Positions 54,853-63,515 of a DNA stretch of 64,000 bases are shown one piece after another. The first letter of the stretch is position 1; each line of letters starts with the position of its first letter. Under the pieces are notes generated by a model. That model searched no databases, was not told where the DNA came from, and saw nothing but the letters and a program-made list of their open reading frames with translations. This DNA comes from JAMHWF01 sp048500255 (lineage in GTDB: Bacteria > Pseudomonadota > Gammaproteobacteria > Burkholderiales > Burkholderiaceae_C): the NCBI GenBank assembly GCA_048500255.1, contig JASNYH010000005.1, positions 1 to 64,000 on the forward strand, in the 5' to 3' direction. The translations under genes and the position numbers were made by a program.

Positions 54853-56382
54853 TCAATCGACCGGCTGCTCGGCGGCGAAGGAGCCGCGTCGCGGCGGGCG
54901 GATCTTCGCGATGGCCTTCGACAGCAGCGGCCACAACAGCATGACGAGCGCCAGCGACGTGATGCTGCCGACCAGCGGGTTCGAGAACATGATCGTCACG
55001 TCGCCCTGCGACACCAGCATCGCCTGGCGGAACGAGTCCTCGGCCTTGTCGCCGAGCACCAGCGCGAGCACCAGCGGCGCGAGCGGGTAGTCGAGCTTCT
55101 TGAACACGTAGCCGACGACGCCGAAGCCGAGCATGAACCAGATGTCGAGCATCGCGTTGTGCACCGTGTAGGCGCCGATCGCGCAGATCACGATGATCAC
55201 CGGCGCGATGATCGAGAACGGGATGCGCAGGATCGACGCGAACAGCGGCACCGTCGTCAGCACGACGATCAGGCCGGCCAGGTTGCCGAGGTACATGCTG
55301 GCGATCAGCCCCCAGACGAAGTCCTTCTGCTCGACGAACAGCAGCGGGCCGGGCTGCAGGCCCCAGATCAGCAGGCCGCCGAGCAGCACGGCCGCCGTCG
55401 GCGAGCCGGGGATGCCCAGCGCCAGCATCGGCAGCAGCGCGCTCGTGCCGGCGGCGTGCGCCGCCGTCTCCGGCGCGACGACGCCTTCGACTTCTCCGGT
55501 GCCGAACTTGTCGCCGGTGCGGGACATCTTCTTGGCCAGGCCGTAGCTCATAAAGGACGCCGGCGTCGCGCCGCCCGGCGTGATGCCCATCCACATGCCG
55601 ACCAGCGAGCTGCGCACCGACGTCATCCAGTACTTGGGCAGCTCCTTCCAGGTCTGCAGCACGACGCGCGGGTTGATCTTCGCGCTCTTGCCCGAGAAGC
55701 TCAGGCCTTCTTCCATCGACAACAGGATCTCGCCGATGCCGAACAGGCCGATGACGGCGATCAGGAAGTCGAAGCCGCGCATCAGCTCCGTCGAGCCGAA
55801 GGTCAGGCGCAGCTGGCCGGTCACGGTGTCCATGCCGACGGCGGCCAGCGCGAAGCCCAGCGCCATCGCCGTGAGGATCTTGAACGGAGAGCCCTTGCCC
55901 ATGCCGACGAAGCTGCAGAAGGTGAGCAAGTAGACCGAGAAGAACTCGGGTGAGCCGAACTTGAGCGCGAACTTCGCCACCAGCGGGGCGAGGAAGGTGA
56001 TCATCACGACGGCGACGAAGGCGCCGATGAACGACGACGTGAAGGCGGCGGTCAGCGCCTCGCCGGCGCGGCCCTTCTGCGCCATGGGGTAGCCGTCGAA
56101 CGTCGTCGCGACGGACCACGGTTCGCCCGGGATGTTGAACAGCACCGACGTGATGGCACCGCCGAACAGGGCGCCCCAGTAGATGCACGACAGCATGATG
56201 ATCGCCGACGTCGGCGACATCGTGAACGTGAGCGGCAGGAGGATCGCGACGCCGTTGGCGCCGCCGAGCCCCGGCAGCACACCGATCAGCACGCCGAGGA
56301 TGATGCCGACGAACATCAGGCCGATGTTCATCGGCGTGAGGACGACCGCGAAGCCTTGCAGCAGGGAGGTGATCTCTTGCAT
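54853..56382 (-). CDS. tctA: Tripartite tricarboxylate transporter, TctA
   Basis: 509 residues, about 11 helices. VLPGLGGANGVAILLPLTF near 36 and YWGALFGGAITSVLFNIPGE near 72 are TctA signatures. Third gene of a tctC-tctB-tctA unit. Given its place next to the oxalate genes and the shared upstream palindrome, oxalate or a related dicarboxylate is the suspected substrate. Confidence 0.92.
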   Translation of the reverse strand: MQEITSLLQGFAVVLTPMNIGLMFVGIILGVLIGVLPGLGGANGVAILLPLTFTMSPTSAIIMLSCIYWGALFGGAITSVLFNIPGEPWSVATTFDGYPMAQKGRAGEALTAAFTSSFIGAFVAVVMITFLAPLVAKFALKFGSPEFFSVYLLTFCSFVGMGKGSPFKILTAMALGFALAAVGMDTVTGQLRLTFGSTELMRGFDFLIAVIGLFGIGEILLSMEEGLSFSGKSAKINPRVVLQTWKELPKYWMTSVRSSLVGMWMGITPGGATPASFMSYGLAKKMSRTGDKFGTGEVEGVVAPETAAHAAGTSALLPMLALGIPGSPTAAVLLGGLLIWGLQPGPLLFVEQKDFVWGLIASMYLGNLAGLIVVLTTVPLFASILRIPFSIIAPVIIVICAIGAYTVHNAMLDIWFMLGFGVVGYVFKKLDYPLAPLVLALVLGDKAEDSFRQAMLVSQGDVTIMFSNPLVGSITSLALVMLLWPLLSKAIAKIRPPRRGSFAAEQPVD

Positions 56383-56421
56383 CGCAGGAATCTCCGGAGA
56401 CGCGAACGCGCGGCGGGGCGG

Positions 56422-56937
56422 TCAGTAACCGAGAAACTCGAGCGGATGCAGCGCGCCTTTGTACAGCGGCACCTTGAACCAGACCTCGAACATCAGAAAG
56501 AAGATGGTGTTGACCACGACGCCGATCAGCACGCTCCTGAGCCAGGAGTACTTGCCGAGCACGATCATGAACAGCGCGATGTAGATCGCCGAGGCGACAT
56601 AGATGCCCAGCACCATGATGAGGCCGATGTAGACGGCCGCCGGGAGCAGTACCGACACCACGCGTCCGAGCTGCTCGCGATCGACGAAGGCGTCGCGATT
56701 GCGGCGCTTGCCGAACAGCGCCTGCACCAGCGTCGCGACACTCGAGACGGTGATGATCAACCCGATGTAGAAGGGAAAGTAGCCCGAACCCGGCCCGTCG
56801 GATGTCCACTCCGACCCGAGGCGACGGCTTTCGACGATGACGACGATGCCCACCGCGAGCAGCAGCGCCGCCACGATGGCTTCGACGTGGTTCGTCGCGA
56901 TCACGCCGTGCGATCGATCCTGTTCGGGCTTGTCCAT
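56422..56937 (-). CDS. tctB: Tripartite tricarboxylate transporter, TctB
   Basis: 171 residues with four helices. GPGSGYFPFYIGL near 57 is the TctB signature. Start MDKPEQD follows GAGGACC; a longer frame lacks a ribosome binding site. Middle gene between tctC and tctA. Confidence 0.87.
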   Translation of the reverse strand: MDKPEQDRSHGVIATNHVEAIVAALLLAVGIVVIVESRRLGSEWTSDGPGSGYFPFYIGLIITVSSVATLVQALFGKRRNRDAFVDREQLGRVVSVLLPAAVYIGLIMVLGIYVASAIYIALFMIVLGKYSWLRSVLIGVVVNTIFFLMFEVWFKVPLYKGALHPLEFLGY

Positions 56938-57061
56938 CTCGGTCCTCGTTGGTGCGTGGCGCGCCCCACGGTCGGCCTCGCGGGGTCCTTCCGTGCCGGC
57001 ATTCAAGGTCGCGTAGGAGTCCGCGGATCGCGGAGGCCGCCCGGATCGGTGGCGGCGATGT

Positions 57062-57092
57062 CGGCGGGCACCCGGGTGGCGGGCGCCCGCCG
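57062..57092 (-). other. Hairpin after tctC
   Basis: CGGCGGGC (57062-57069) and GCCCGCCG (57085-57092) form an 8-bp stem just after the tctC stop on the minus strand. Such hairpins after a binding-protein gene can protect its mRNA so that the receptor is made in excess. Confidence 0.5.
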
Positions 57093-57097
57093 GGCCG

Positions 57098-58111
57098 TCA
57101 CTTCGCGAGGAAGCCGGCTTCCGTCATCAGCTGCTTGTGCGTCGCTTCGGCCGCGGCCACCCACTTGGCGTAGTCGGCGCCGGTCATGAAGGTCTGGTTG
57201 AAGGCACCCTTCTCCATGTACTCCTTCCACTCCGGGGTCTCGCGCACCTTCTTGAACAGGTCGACGTAGAAGGCGACCTGCTCGGGGGTCACGCCGCCGG
57301 GCATGAAGATGCCGCGCAGCATCGTGTAGTCCATCGGCACGCCCGCCTCCTTGCAGGTCGGGATGTCGTTCCACGACTGCGCGTCGGTCACCTTGGCCTT
57401 GTACTGCAGGCGCTGGTCGTCGAACACGCACAGCGCGCGCAGCTTGCCGGCGCGCCACTGTGCGACCGCCTCGACGGGATTGTTGACGGTCGAGTTGACG
57501 TGATTGCCCACGAGCTGCACGGCGACCTCGCCGCCGCCCTTGAACGGCACGTAGATGAACTTGGTGCCGGTCGCTTTCTCGAGGGCGACGGTGATGATCT
57601 GATCTTCCTGCTTGGAGCCCGTGCCCGCCATCTTGAACTTGTTGGGGCCGGCGGCCTTGACGGCGGCGATGTACTCCTGTGCCGTCTTGTACGGCGTCTC
57701 GGCATTGACCCACAGCACGAACTGGTCGAGCGCCAGCATCGCGACGGGCGTCAGGTCTTTCCAGTTGAAGGGCACGCCGGTCGCCATCGGCGTGGTGAAC
57801 AGGTTCGACAGCGTGATGATGATCTTGTGCGGGTCGCCCTTGGCGTCCTTGACCGAGAGGAAACCCTCGGCGCCGGCACCGCCCGACTTGTTGACGACGA
57901 CCAGCGGCTCCTTCATCAGCTTGTGCTTGACGACGACGCCCTGGATCAGGCGTGCCATCTGGTCGGCGCCGCCGCCGGTACCGGCGGGGATGACGAACTC
58001 GACCGGTTTGGTCGGCTCCCAGGCGTGTGCCGGCGCGGCGGCCAGCGCGATCGAGCCGGTGAGCATGACGGCAGCGACGCGTGCGCTGCGGCGGAATGTG
58101 GCCTTGATCAT
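57098..58111 (-). CDS. tctC: Bug/TctC periplasmic receptor
   Basis: 337 residues. The signal peptide ends at AAAPAHA-WEP (near 30), so it is periplasmic. PAGTGGGADQMAR near 43 and PFKGGGEVAVQLVGNHVN near 180 are the Bug ligand-binding loops. It delivers a carboxylate to TctAB. AGGAGA lies just before the ATG. The TTGAC palindrome lies about 110 bp upstream. Confidence 0.92.
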   Translation of the reverse strand: MIKATFRRSARVAAVMLTGSIALAAAPAHAWEPTKPVEFVIPAGTGGGADQMARLIQGVVVKHKLMKEPLVVVNKSGGAGAEGFLSVKDAKGDPHKIIITLSNLFTTPMATGVPFNWKDLTPVAMLALDQFVLWVNAETPYKTAQEYIAAVKAAGPNKFKMAGTGSKQEDQIITVALEKATGTKFIYVPFKGGGEVAVQLVGNHVNSTVNNPVEAVAQWRAGKLRALCVFDDQRLQYKAKVTDAQSWNDIPTCKEAGVPMDYTMLRGIFMPGGVTPEQVAFYVDLFKKVRETPEWKEYMEKGAFNQTFMTGADYAKWVAAAEATHKQLMTEAGFLAK

Positions 58112-58219
58112 CTTGTCTCCTGTCGGATGAGGAATGCCGGATTCTGGGGCCGGCTCGTGAGGACCTTCCACGGGAAAAACGAGCAAGCGCATCGTGGAAC
58201 CGGAGCCGCTCGAACGCTC

Positions 58220-58233
58220 TTGACCGGAGTCAA
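58220..58233. promoter_or_regulatory. FNR/CRP-like operator TTGAC-N4-GTCAA upstream of tctC
   Basis: TTGACCGGAGTCAA has the same half sites and spacing as the site upstream of oxc. It lies between tctC (start 58111, minus) and the SDR gene (start 58342, plus), so it could control either. Confidence 0.65.
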
Positions 58234-58341
58234 TTTTTCCGAATTTCCGAGGGATCACCCGATGCGCGACGGCGCCCGTATCATCGGCCGCCCGAGGGCG
58301 CACGAAGGTGCGGGCTGTCTTTACACGGAGCGAATCGCATC

Positions 58342-59130
58342 ATGGATCTGGGGATCGCGGGCAAGTGGGCGCTGGTGTGTGCCGCGAGCCGGGGCTTGGG
58401 CCGCGGCTGCGCGCAGGCGCTGGTGCGCGAGGGCGTCAACGTCGTGGTGACGGCGCGCGGTGCCGGGCAGCTCGAGGCGACGGCCGCCGAGCTGCGCGCG
58501 CTGAACGCGGCCGTCGAGGTGCGCGCCGTCGCGGGCGACATCACGACGCCCGAGGGCCGCGCGGCGGCGCTGGCAGCCTGCCCGCAGATCGACATCCTCG
58601 TCAACAACGCCGGCGGCCCGCCGCCCGGCGACTTTCGCGACTGGGACCGTGCGGCCTGGATCGCCGCGCTCGACGCCAACATGATCGCGCCGATCGAGCT
58701 GATCCGCGCGACGGTCGACGCGATGGCGGCGCGCGGCTTCGGACGTGTCGTCAACATCACGTCGGGCGCCGTCAAGGCGCCGATCGACGCGCTGGGCCTG
58801 TCCAACGGCGCGCGCGCCGGGCTCACCGGCTTCGTCGCCGGGCTGGCGCGCAACAGCCGGCTCGCGGCCGCCAACGTGACGATCAACAACCTGCTGCCCG
58901 GCGCCTACGACACCGACCGCCTGCGCACCACGATGCGCGGCGCGGCGCAGCGCCAGGGCGTCGAGCTCGAGGCCGTCATGGACAAGCGCCGCCAGACGAT
59001 TCCGGCGCGCCGCTTCGGCATGCCCGACGAGTTCGGCGCGGCGTGCGCGTTCCTCTGCAGCGCGCAGGCCGGCTACATCACGGGCCAGAACGTCCTGAGC
59101 GACGGCGGCGCCTATCCCGGTACGTTCTAG
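58342..59130 (+). CDS. SDR-family protein with altered active site
   Basis: 262 residues, Rossmann fold. The nucleotide loop reads AASRGLGRGC near 14 and NNAG near 88. Where canonical SDRs have YxxxK, this has LGLSNGARAG: Tyr and Lys are replaced by Leu and Arg. The catalytic serine region ITSGAVKAP is kept. Either a different chemistry or loss of reductase activity; related proteins of this subtype exist. Diverges from tctC. Confidence 0.8.
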   Translation: MDLGIAGKWALVCAASRGLGRGCAQALVREGVNVVVTARGAGQLEATAAELRALNAAVEVRAVAGDITTPEGRAAALAACPQIDILVNNAGGPPPGDFRDWDRAAWIAALDANMIAPIELIRATVDAMAARGFGRVVNITSGAVKAPIDALGLSNGARAGLTGFVAGLARNSRLAAANVTINNLLPGAYDTDRLRTTMRGAAQRQGVELEAVMDKRRQTIPARRFGMPDEFGAACAFLCSAQAGYITGQNVLSDGGAYPGTF

Positions 59131-60041
59131 CGCCGCGTCGACGACACGACGATCCCGCCGACGATCAAGGCGAACGCCACGGCGTGGTAGGCGCGCGGCG
59201 GCTCGCCGAGCAGCGCTGCCGACAGCAGCGCGGTCAACAGCGGCGTCAGGTTGCTGAAGAAGGCGGCGAGCGTCGGCCCGCCGGCGGCGACGCCCAGGCC
59301 CCAGCAGCGGTAGGCGACGATCGCCGGGCCGATCGCCACGTAGGCGAGCGCCGCCAGCACGCGGCCGTCGTGCCAGGCAATCGGCGCGGGCGCTGTGAAT
59401 GCCGCCTCGCCGGCCGCCATCGCGCCGGCGCCGACGAGGCCGAACAGCGACTGCAGCAGCAGGAAGCCGGCCCAGTCCCACGCCGGCCGCTCGGGCGGGC
59501 GCATCGAGACCGGCGGCTTGGCGAGCAGCCAGCTGTAGACGGCCCAGGCGATGGCGGCGACGATCATGTAGAGGTCACCGGCGACGAACTGCACGCGCGC
59601 CAGCGCGCCGAAGTCGCCGCGCGCGATGACGAGCGCGGCGCCGGCCAGGGACAGCACGGCGCCCGCGGCCTGGCGGCGGCCCGGACGCACGCCGAAGCCG
59701 AGCGCGCCGACGACGAGCATCCACACCGGCATGCTCGACGCGATCAGCGTCACGTTGATCGGCGTCGACGTGACGAGCGCGAGGTATTGCATCGCGTTGT
59801 AGGTGCCCACGCCGAGCAGCCCGAGCGCGAGCAGGTAGGGCCAGCGTTCGGCGACGGCGCGCGGCTCGCTCAGCGCGCGCCAGCCCAGCGGCAGCAGGAT
59901 CGCCGCGGCGATCGCCCAGCGCAGGAAGTTCAGTGTCAGCGGCGGCACGCTGCCGACGAGTGCGCGCCCGACGACGGCGTTGCCCGCCCACAGCAGCGGC
60001 GGCGCGGTCAGCAGCAGCGCCAGGCGCGGCGTCAGGTGCAT
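59127..60041 (-). CDS. EamA/DMT-family transporter
   Basis: 304 residues, ten predicted helices in two EamA repeats. The first helix contains PPLLWAGNAVVGRALVG and the second repeat starts near AGDLYMIVAAIAWAVYSWLL. Ends four bases inside the SDR stop region, tail to tail. Substrate unknown; no special context. Confidence 0.83.
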   Translation of the reverse strand: MHLTPRLALLLTAPPLLWAGNAVVGRALVGSVPPLTLNFLRWAIAAAILLPLGWRALSEPRAVAERWPYLLALGLLGVGTYNAMQYLALVTSTPINVTLIASSMPVWMLVVGALGFGVRPGRRQAAGAVLSLAGAALVIARGDFGALARVQFVAGDLYMIVAAIAWAVYSWLLAKPPVSMRPPERPAWDWAGFLLLQSLFGLVGAGAMAAGEAAFTAPAPIAWHDGRVLAALAYVAIGPAIVAYRCWGLGVAAGGPTLAAFFSNLTPLLTALLSAALLGEPPRAYHAVAFALIVGGIVVSSTRR

Positions 60042-60051
60042 GCCGCCGGCC

Positions 60052-60360
60052 TCACGTCGCGGGGCGCGCGGCGCCGCATTGCCAGCACTGCTCGAACGGG
60101 CCGTCGACGCTCTCGCCGCAGGCGGCGCAGCGCCAGTGCACGCTCGGCAGGTCGCGCAGTGCGTCGAGCGTGCGGCGTGCGCGCTCGAGTTCAGCGTCGT
60201 CGTCGATCCACACTTCGGGCAGCGCCTGGTCGGGCGGGATCTCGCCGGCGATGCCGGCGGCCCACGCGCGCTGCACGCTGGCGTCGAAGCCGGCCTGCAC
60301 GAGCAGGTCGCTCCACAGCGTGGCGATGGCGAGGTTGGGAGCCACGGTCAGGCGCTTCAT
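60052..60360 (-). CDS. DUF2007-like protein with zinc ribbon
   Basis: 102 residues. First half (RLTVAPNLAIATLWSDLLVQ) resembles the DUF2007 signal-transduction-like domain. The end carries CAACGESVDG and CWQCGAA, a four-cysteine zinc ribbon. It has no known function. 10 bp before the EamA permease on the same strand. Confidence 0.72.
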   Translation of the reverse strand: MKRLTVAPNLAIATLWSDLLVQAGFDASVQRAWAAGIAGEIPPDQALPEVWIDDDAELERARRTLDALRDLPSVHWRCAACGESVDGPFEQCWQCGAARPAT

Positions 60361-60451
60361 GCCGCGATGCTAGCGAGTACGCAGCAAGGCACTGCCCATG
60401 GCCTCGCATGCCCGGGTCGCGCCGATGCGCCGCACCCGGTATCCTCGCCGC

Positions 60452-61072
60452 ATGCAAGTCACGCTGGACAAGCAGTACCCCGTCGCCGCGCCGGCCGACG
60501 CCGCATGGCAGGTCCTGTCGAACGTCGTCGAGCTCGCCACGTGCATGCCCGGCGCGCAGATCACGGAGCGGGTCGACGACGCGCATTACAAGGGTAGCGT
60601 CAAGGTCAAGGTCGGGCCGGCGGTGGCGGCCTTCGCAGGCACGATCGAGGTGCTGGGCGTGGATGCCGCGACGCGTACGCTGCGCATGGTGGGCAAGGGC
60701 GCCGACCGGGCCGGCTCGTCGGCGTCGATGGACCTGACGGCACGCATCGTCGAGGCCGACGGAGCCGCGGCCAGCGCCCTCGTCGGCCAGGCCGAGGTCG
60801 TCGTCAGCGGCAAGTTCGCGCAGTTCGGCGGGCGCATGATGACGTCGGTGTCCGACATGATCCTGGCGCAGTTCGCCGACACCTTCGCGCAGAAGGCGGC
60901 GGCCCAGGCGGCATCCGCTGCCTCGTTTGCGCCGGCTGCTGCCGGGGCGCCGGCAACCGCGGCGCCAGCCATGCCCGAGCCGGTCGCCGCGCCGAAGGAA
61001 CTCGATGCGCTGGCGATCGCCTGGAAGCTGATCCGCAACTTCGTTGCGCGACTGTTCGGCCGCAAGCACTGA
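60452..61072 (+). CDS. CoxG-family protein
   Basis: 206 residues. SRPBCC fold of the CO-dehydrogenase subunit G family (about 1-150; VELATCMPGAQI near 28), with an Ala/Pro linker and a C-terminal hydrophobic-basic helix (about 185-205, WKLIRNFVARLFGRK), perhaps a membrane anchor. The family helps metal insertion for molybdenum hydroxylases, but no cox genes are near. ATG follows the chromosomal gap and no strong ribosome binding site is seen. Confidence 0.8.
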   Translation: MQVTLDKQYPVAAPADAAWQVLSNVVELATCMPGAQITERVDDAHYKGSVKVKVGPAVAAFAGTIEVLGVDAATRTLRMVGKGADRAGSSASMDLTARIVEADGAAASALVGQAEVVVSGKFAQFGGRMMTSVSDMILAQFADTFAQKAAAQAASAASFAPAAAGAPATAAPAMPEPVAAPKELDALAIAWKLIRNFVARLFGRKH

Positions 61073-61130
61073 ACCGGCTGTGCCGGGCGCCGGCCCGCCG
61101 ATTGCGTAACCCGAAAGACCACATCCTTTG

Positions 61131-61165
61131 GATAGCCGCTGGCTATTCGATGCATTTGAACTATC
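61131..61165 (+). promoter_or_regulatory. OxyR-like site upstream of ahpC
   Basis: GATAG then CCGCTGG then CTAT (61131-61146) fits the OxyR half-site pattern ATAG-N7-CTAT. A degenerate second half follows (TGCATTTGAACTATC). It sits just upstream of a weak -35 and a -10 (CATAAT, 61191-61196), the usual place for activation. Confidence 0.6.
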
Positions 61166-61239
61166 AACTTCTACGAATCGTTAGCGACGGCATAATCGAT
61201 GCATCGCTTCAACCCTTGTTCAACCGGAGTAGACAGTCC

Positions 61240-61803
61240 ATGTCCCTGATCAACACCCAAGTCAAGCCGTTCAAGGCCACCGCGTTCCACAACGGCAAGT
61301 TCGTCCCCGTCGACAACGAGACGATCGCCGGCAAGTGGTCGGTGTTCGTCTTCTATCCGGCCGACTTCACCTTCGTCTGCCCGACCGAGCTCGAGGACCT
61401 GGCCGACAGCTACGCCGAGTTCAAGAAGCTGGGCGTCGAGATCTACGGCGTGTCGACCGACACGCACTTCGCGCACAAGGCCTGGCACGACACGTCGGAG
61501 GCGATCAAGAAGGTCCAATACCCGCTGGTCGGCGACCCGACGGGTACGCTGACGCGCAACTTCGAAGTGATGATCGAGGAAGAGGGCCTCGCGCTGCGCG
61601 GCACCTTCGTCGTCGACCCCGAAGGCCGGATCAAGCTGTGCGAGATCCACGACAACGGCATCGGCCGTGACGCCAAGGAACTGCTGCGCAAGGTCAAGGC
61701 CGCACAGTACGTCGCGTCGCACCCGGGCGAAGTCTGCCCCGCCAAGTGGCACGAAGGCGCCAAGACTCTGAAGCCCTCGCTCGACCTCGTCGGCAAGATC
61801 TGA
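61240..61803 (+). CDS. ahpC: Alkyl hydroperoxide reductase AhpC
   Basis: 187 residues, same as E. coli AhpC, a 2-Cys peroxiredoxin that reduces peroxides. Peroxidatic Cys in DFTFVCPTE near 46 and resolving Cys in HPGEVCPAKW near 165. GGAG before the ATG. Downstream ahpF recycles it. OxyR-like site upstream. Confidence 0.95.
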   Translation: MSLINTQVKPFKATAFHNGKFVPVDNETIAGKWSVFVFYPADFTFVCPTELEDLADSYAEFKKLGVEIYGVSTDTHFAHKAWHDTSEAIKKVQYPLVGDPTGTLTRNFEVMIEEEGLALRGTFVVDPEGRIKLCEIHDNGIGRDAKELLRKVKAAQYVASHPGEVCPAKWHEGAKTLKPSLDLVGKI

Positions 61804-61821
61804 CGACGGTTCCCGAGCCCG

Positions 61822-61855
61822 ACGCCCGGGCGTGATCGCGTCCCGGGCGTTTTTC
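61822..61855 (+). terminator. Terminator or attenuator between ahpC and ahpF
   Basis: Stem ACGCCCGGG (61822-61830) with CCCGGGCGT (61842-61850), loop CGTGATCGCGT, then TTTTC. Probably ends most ahpC transcripts so AhpC exceeds AhpF. Confidence 0.82.
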
Positions 61856-61885
61856 TTTGCAGCACCACCGAAAGCAGTGAGCACC

Positions 61886-63445
61886 ATGTTGGACGACAGC
61901 CTGAAGACCCAGCTCGCCACCTATCTCGAGCGCGTGACGCAGCCGATCGAGCTCGTCGCGTCGCTCGACGACGGCGAGGCGTCGCGCGAGATGCGCGCGC
62001 TGCTCGACGACATCGCGCGCCTCTCGCCGCACATCACGCTCGTCGAGGAGCACGACGGGCGCACGCCGTCGTTCGCGATCCGCCGTGCGGGCGGTGCGAT
62101 CGATCTGCGCTTCGCCGGCATCCCGCTCGGCCACGAGTTCACGTCGCTGGTGCTGGCGCTGCTGCAGGCCGGCGGCCATCCGCCCAAGGTGTCGGCCGAG
62201 CTGATCGAGCAGGTCACGGCGCTGCCCGGCGACTACCGCTTCGAGACCTACTACTCGCTGTCGTGCCAGAACTGCCCCGACGTCGTGCAGGCGCTGAACC
62301 TGATGGCGGTGCTCAATCCGCGCGTGCATCACGTCGCGATCGACGGCGCGCTGTTCCAGGGCGAGGTCGAGGCGCGCAAGGTGCTGGCGGTGCCCAGCGT
62401 CTTCCTCAACGGCGAGCCGTTCGCGCAGGGCCGCATGGACCTCGAGCAGATCGTCGCCAGGCTCGACAGCGGCGCCGCCGAGCGCGCCGCTGCGCAGATC
62501 GCCGCGAAGGCGCCGTTCGACGTGCTGATCGTCGGCGGCGGCCCGGCCGGCGCGGCGGCGGCCGTCTATGCGGCGCGCAAGGGCATCCGCACCGGTGTCG
62601 TCGCCGAGCGCTTCGGCGGCCAGGTGCTCGACACGATGGCGATCGAGAACTACATCTCCGTCAAGGAGACCGACGGCCCGCACTTCGCGAAGGCGCTCGA
62701 GGAGCACGTGCGCGCCTACGACGTCGACATCATGAACCTGCAGCGCGCCGAGTCGCTGCGCGCGGGCGCCGACGGCCTGATCGAGGTGTCGCTCGCGAGC
62801 GGCGCGACGTTGAAGGGCCGCAGCGTCGTCCTCGCCACCGGTGCGCGCTGGCGCGACATGAACGTGCCCGGCGAGCAGCAGTACCGCACCAGGGGCGTGA
62901 CCTATTGCCCGCACTGCGACGGCCCGCTGTTCAAGGGCAGGAAGGTCGCCGTGATCGGCGGCGGCAACTCGGGCGTGGAGGCGGCGATCGACCTCGCCGG
63001 CATCGTCGAGCACGTGACGCTGATCGAGTACGACGCGCAGCTGCGTGCCGACGCGGTGCTGCAGCGCAAGCTGCGCAGCCTGGCCAACGTCGAGGTGCTC
63101 ACCAGCGCGCAGACGACGGAGATCGTCGGCGACGGCGAGAAGGTGACCGGCCTGGTTCTGAAGGACCGCGTCGGCGGCGCCGAGCATCGCCTCGAGCTCG
63201 CGGGCGTGTTCGTGCAGATCGGCCTGGTGCCCAACACGGCGTGGTTGAAGGGCAGCGGCGTGGAGCTGTCGCCGCGCGGTGAGATCGCCGTCGACGCGCG
63301 CGGTCAGACCTCGCTGCCCGGCGTGTTCGCCGCCGGCGACGCGACGACCTCGCCGTACAAGCAGATCGTGATTGCCGCGGGCGACGGCGCCAAGGCCGCG
63401 CTCGGCGCCTTCGACCACCTGATCCGCGCCTCGGCGCCGGCCTGA
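61886..63445 (+). CDS. ahpF: Alkyl hydroperoxide reductase subunit F
   Basis: 519 residues (E. coli 521). N-terminal double-thioredoxin domain with CQNC near 129, then FAD domain GGGPAGAAAAVYAARKG near 217, redox CPHC near 344 and NADH-binding GGGNSGVEAAID near 362. It uses NADH to reduce AhpC. The ATG at 61886 gives the family N-terminus. Translated separately from ahpC by a weak ribosome site. Confidence 0.95.
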   Translation: MLDDSLKTQLATYLERVTQPIELVASLDDGEASREMRALLDDIARLSPHITLVEEHDGRTPSFAIRRAGGAIDLRFAGIPLGHEFTSLVLALLQAGGHPPKVSAELIEQVTALPGDYRFETYYSLSCQNCPDVVQALNLMAVLNPRVHHVAIDGALFQGEVEARKVLAVPSVFLNGEPFAQGRMDLEQIVARLDSGAAERAAAQIAAKAPFDVLIVGGGPAGAAAAVYAARKGIRTGVVAERFGGQVLDTMAIENYISVKETDGPHFAKALEEHVRAYDVDIMNLQRAESLRAGADGLIEVSLASGATLKGRSVVLATGARWRDMNVPGEQQYRTRGVTYCPHCDGPLFKGRKVAVIGGGNSGVEAAIDLAGIVEHVTLIEYDAQLRADAVLQRKLRSLANVEVLTSAQTTEIVGDGEKVTGLVLKDRVGGAEHRLELAGVFVQIGLVPNTAWLKGSGVELSPRGEIAVDARGQTSLPGVFAAGDATTSPYKQIVIAAGDGAKAALGAFDHLIRASAPA

Positions 63446-63515
63446 CGGGCGGCCCGCGCCGCGGGCATCGCGTACGCTTCGGGCTTGGACTTTCGAAGCA
63501 GCAGGAGACAGCGCG

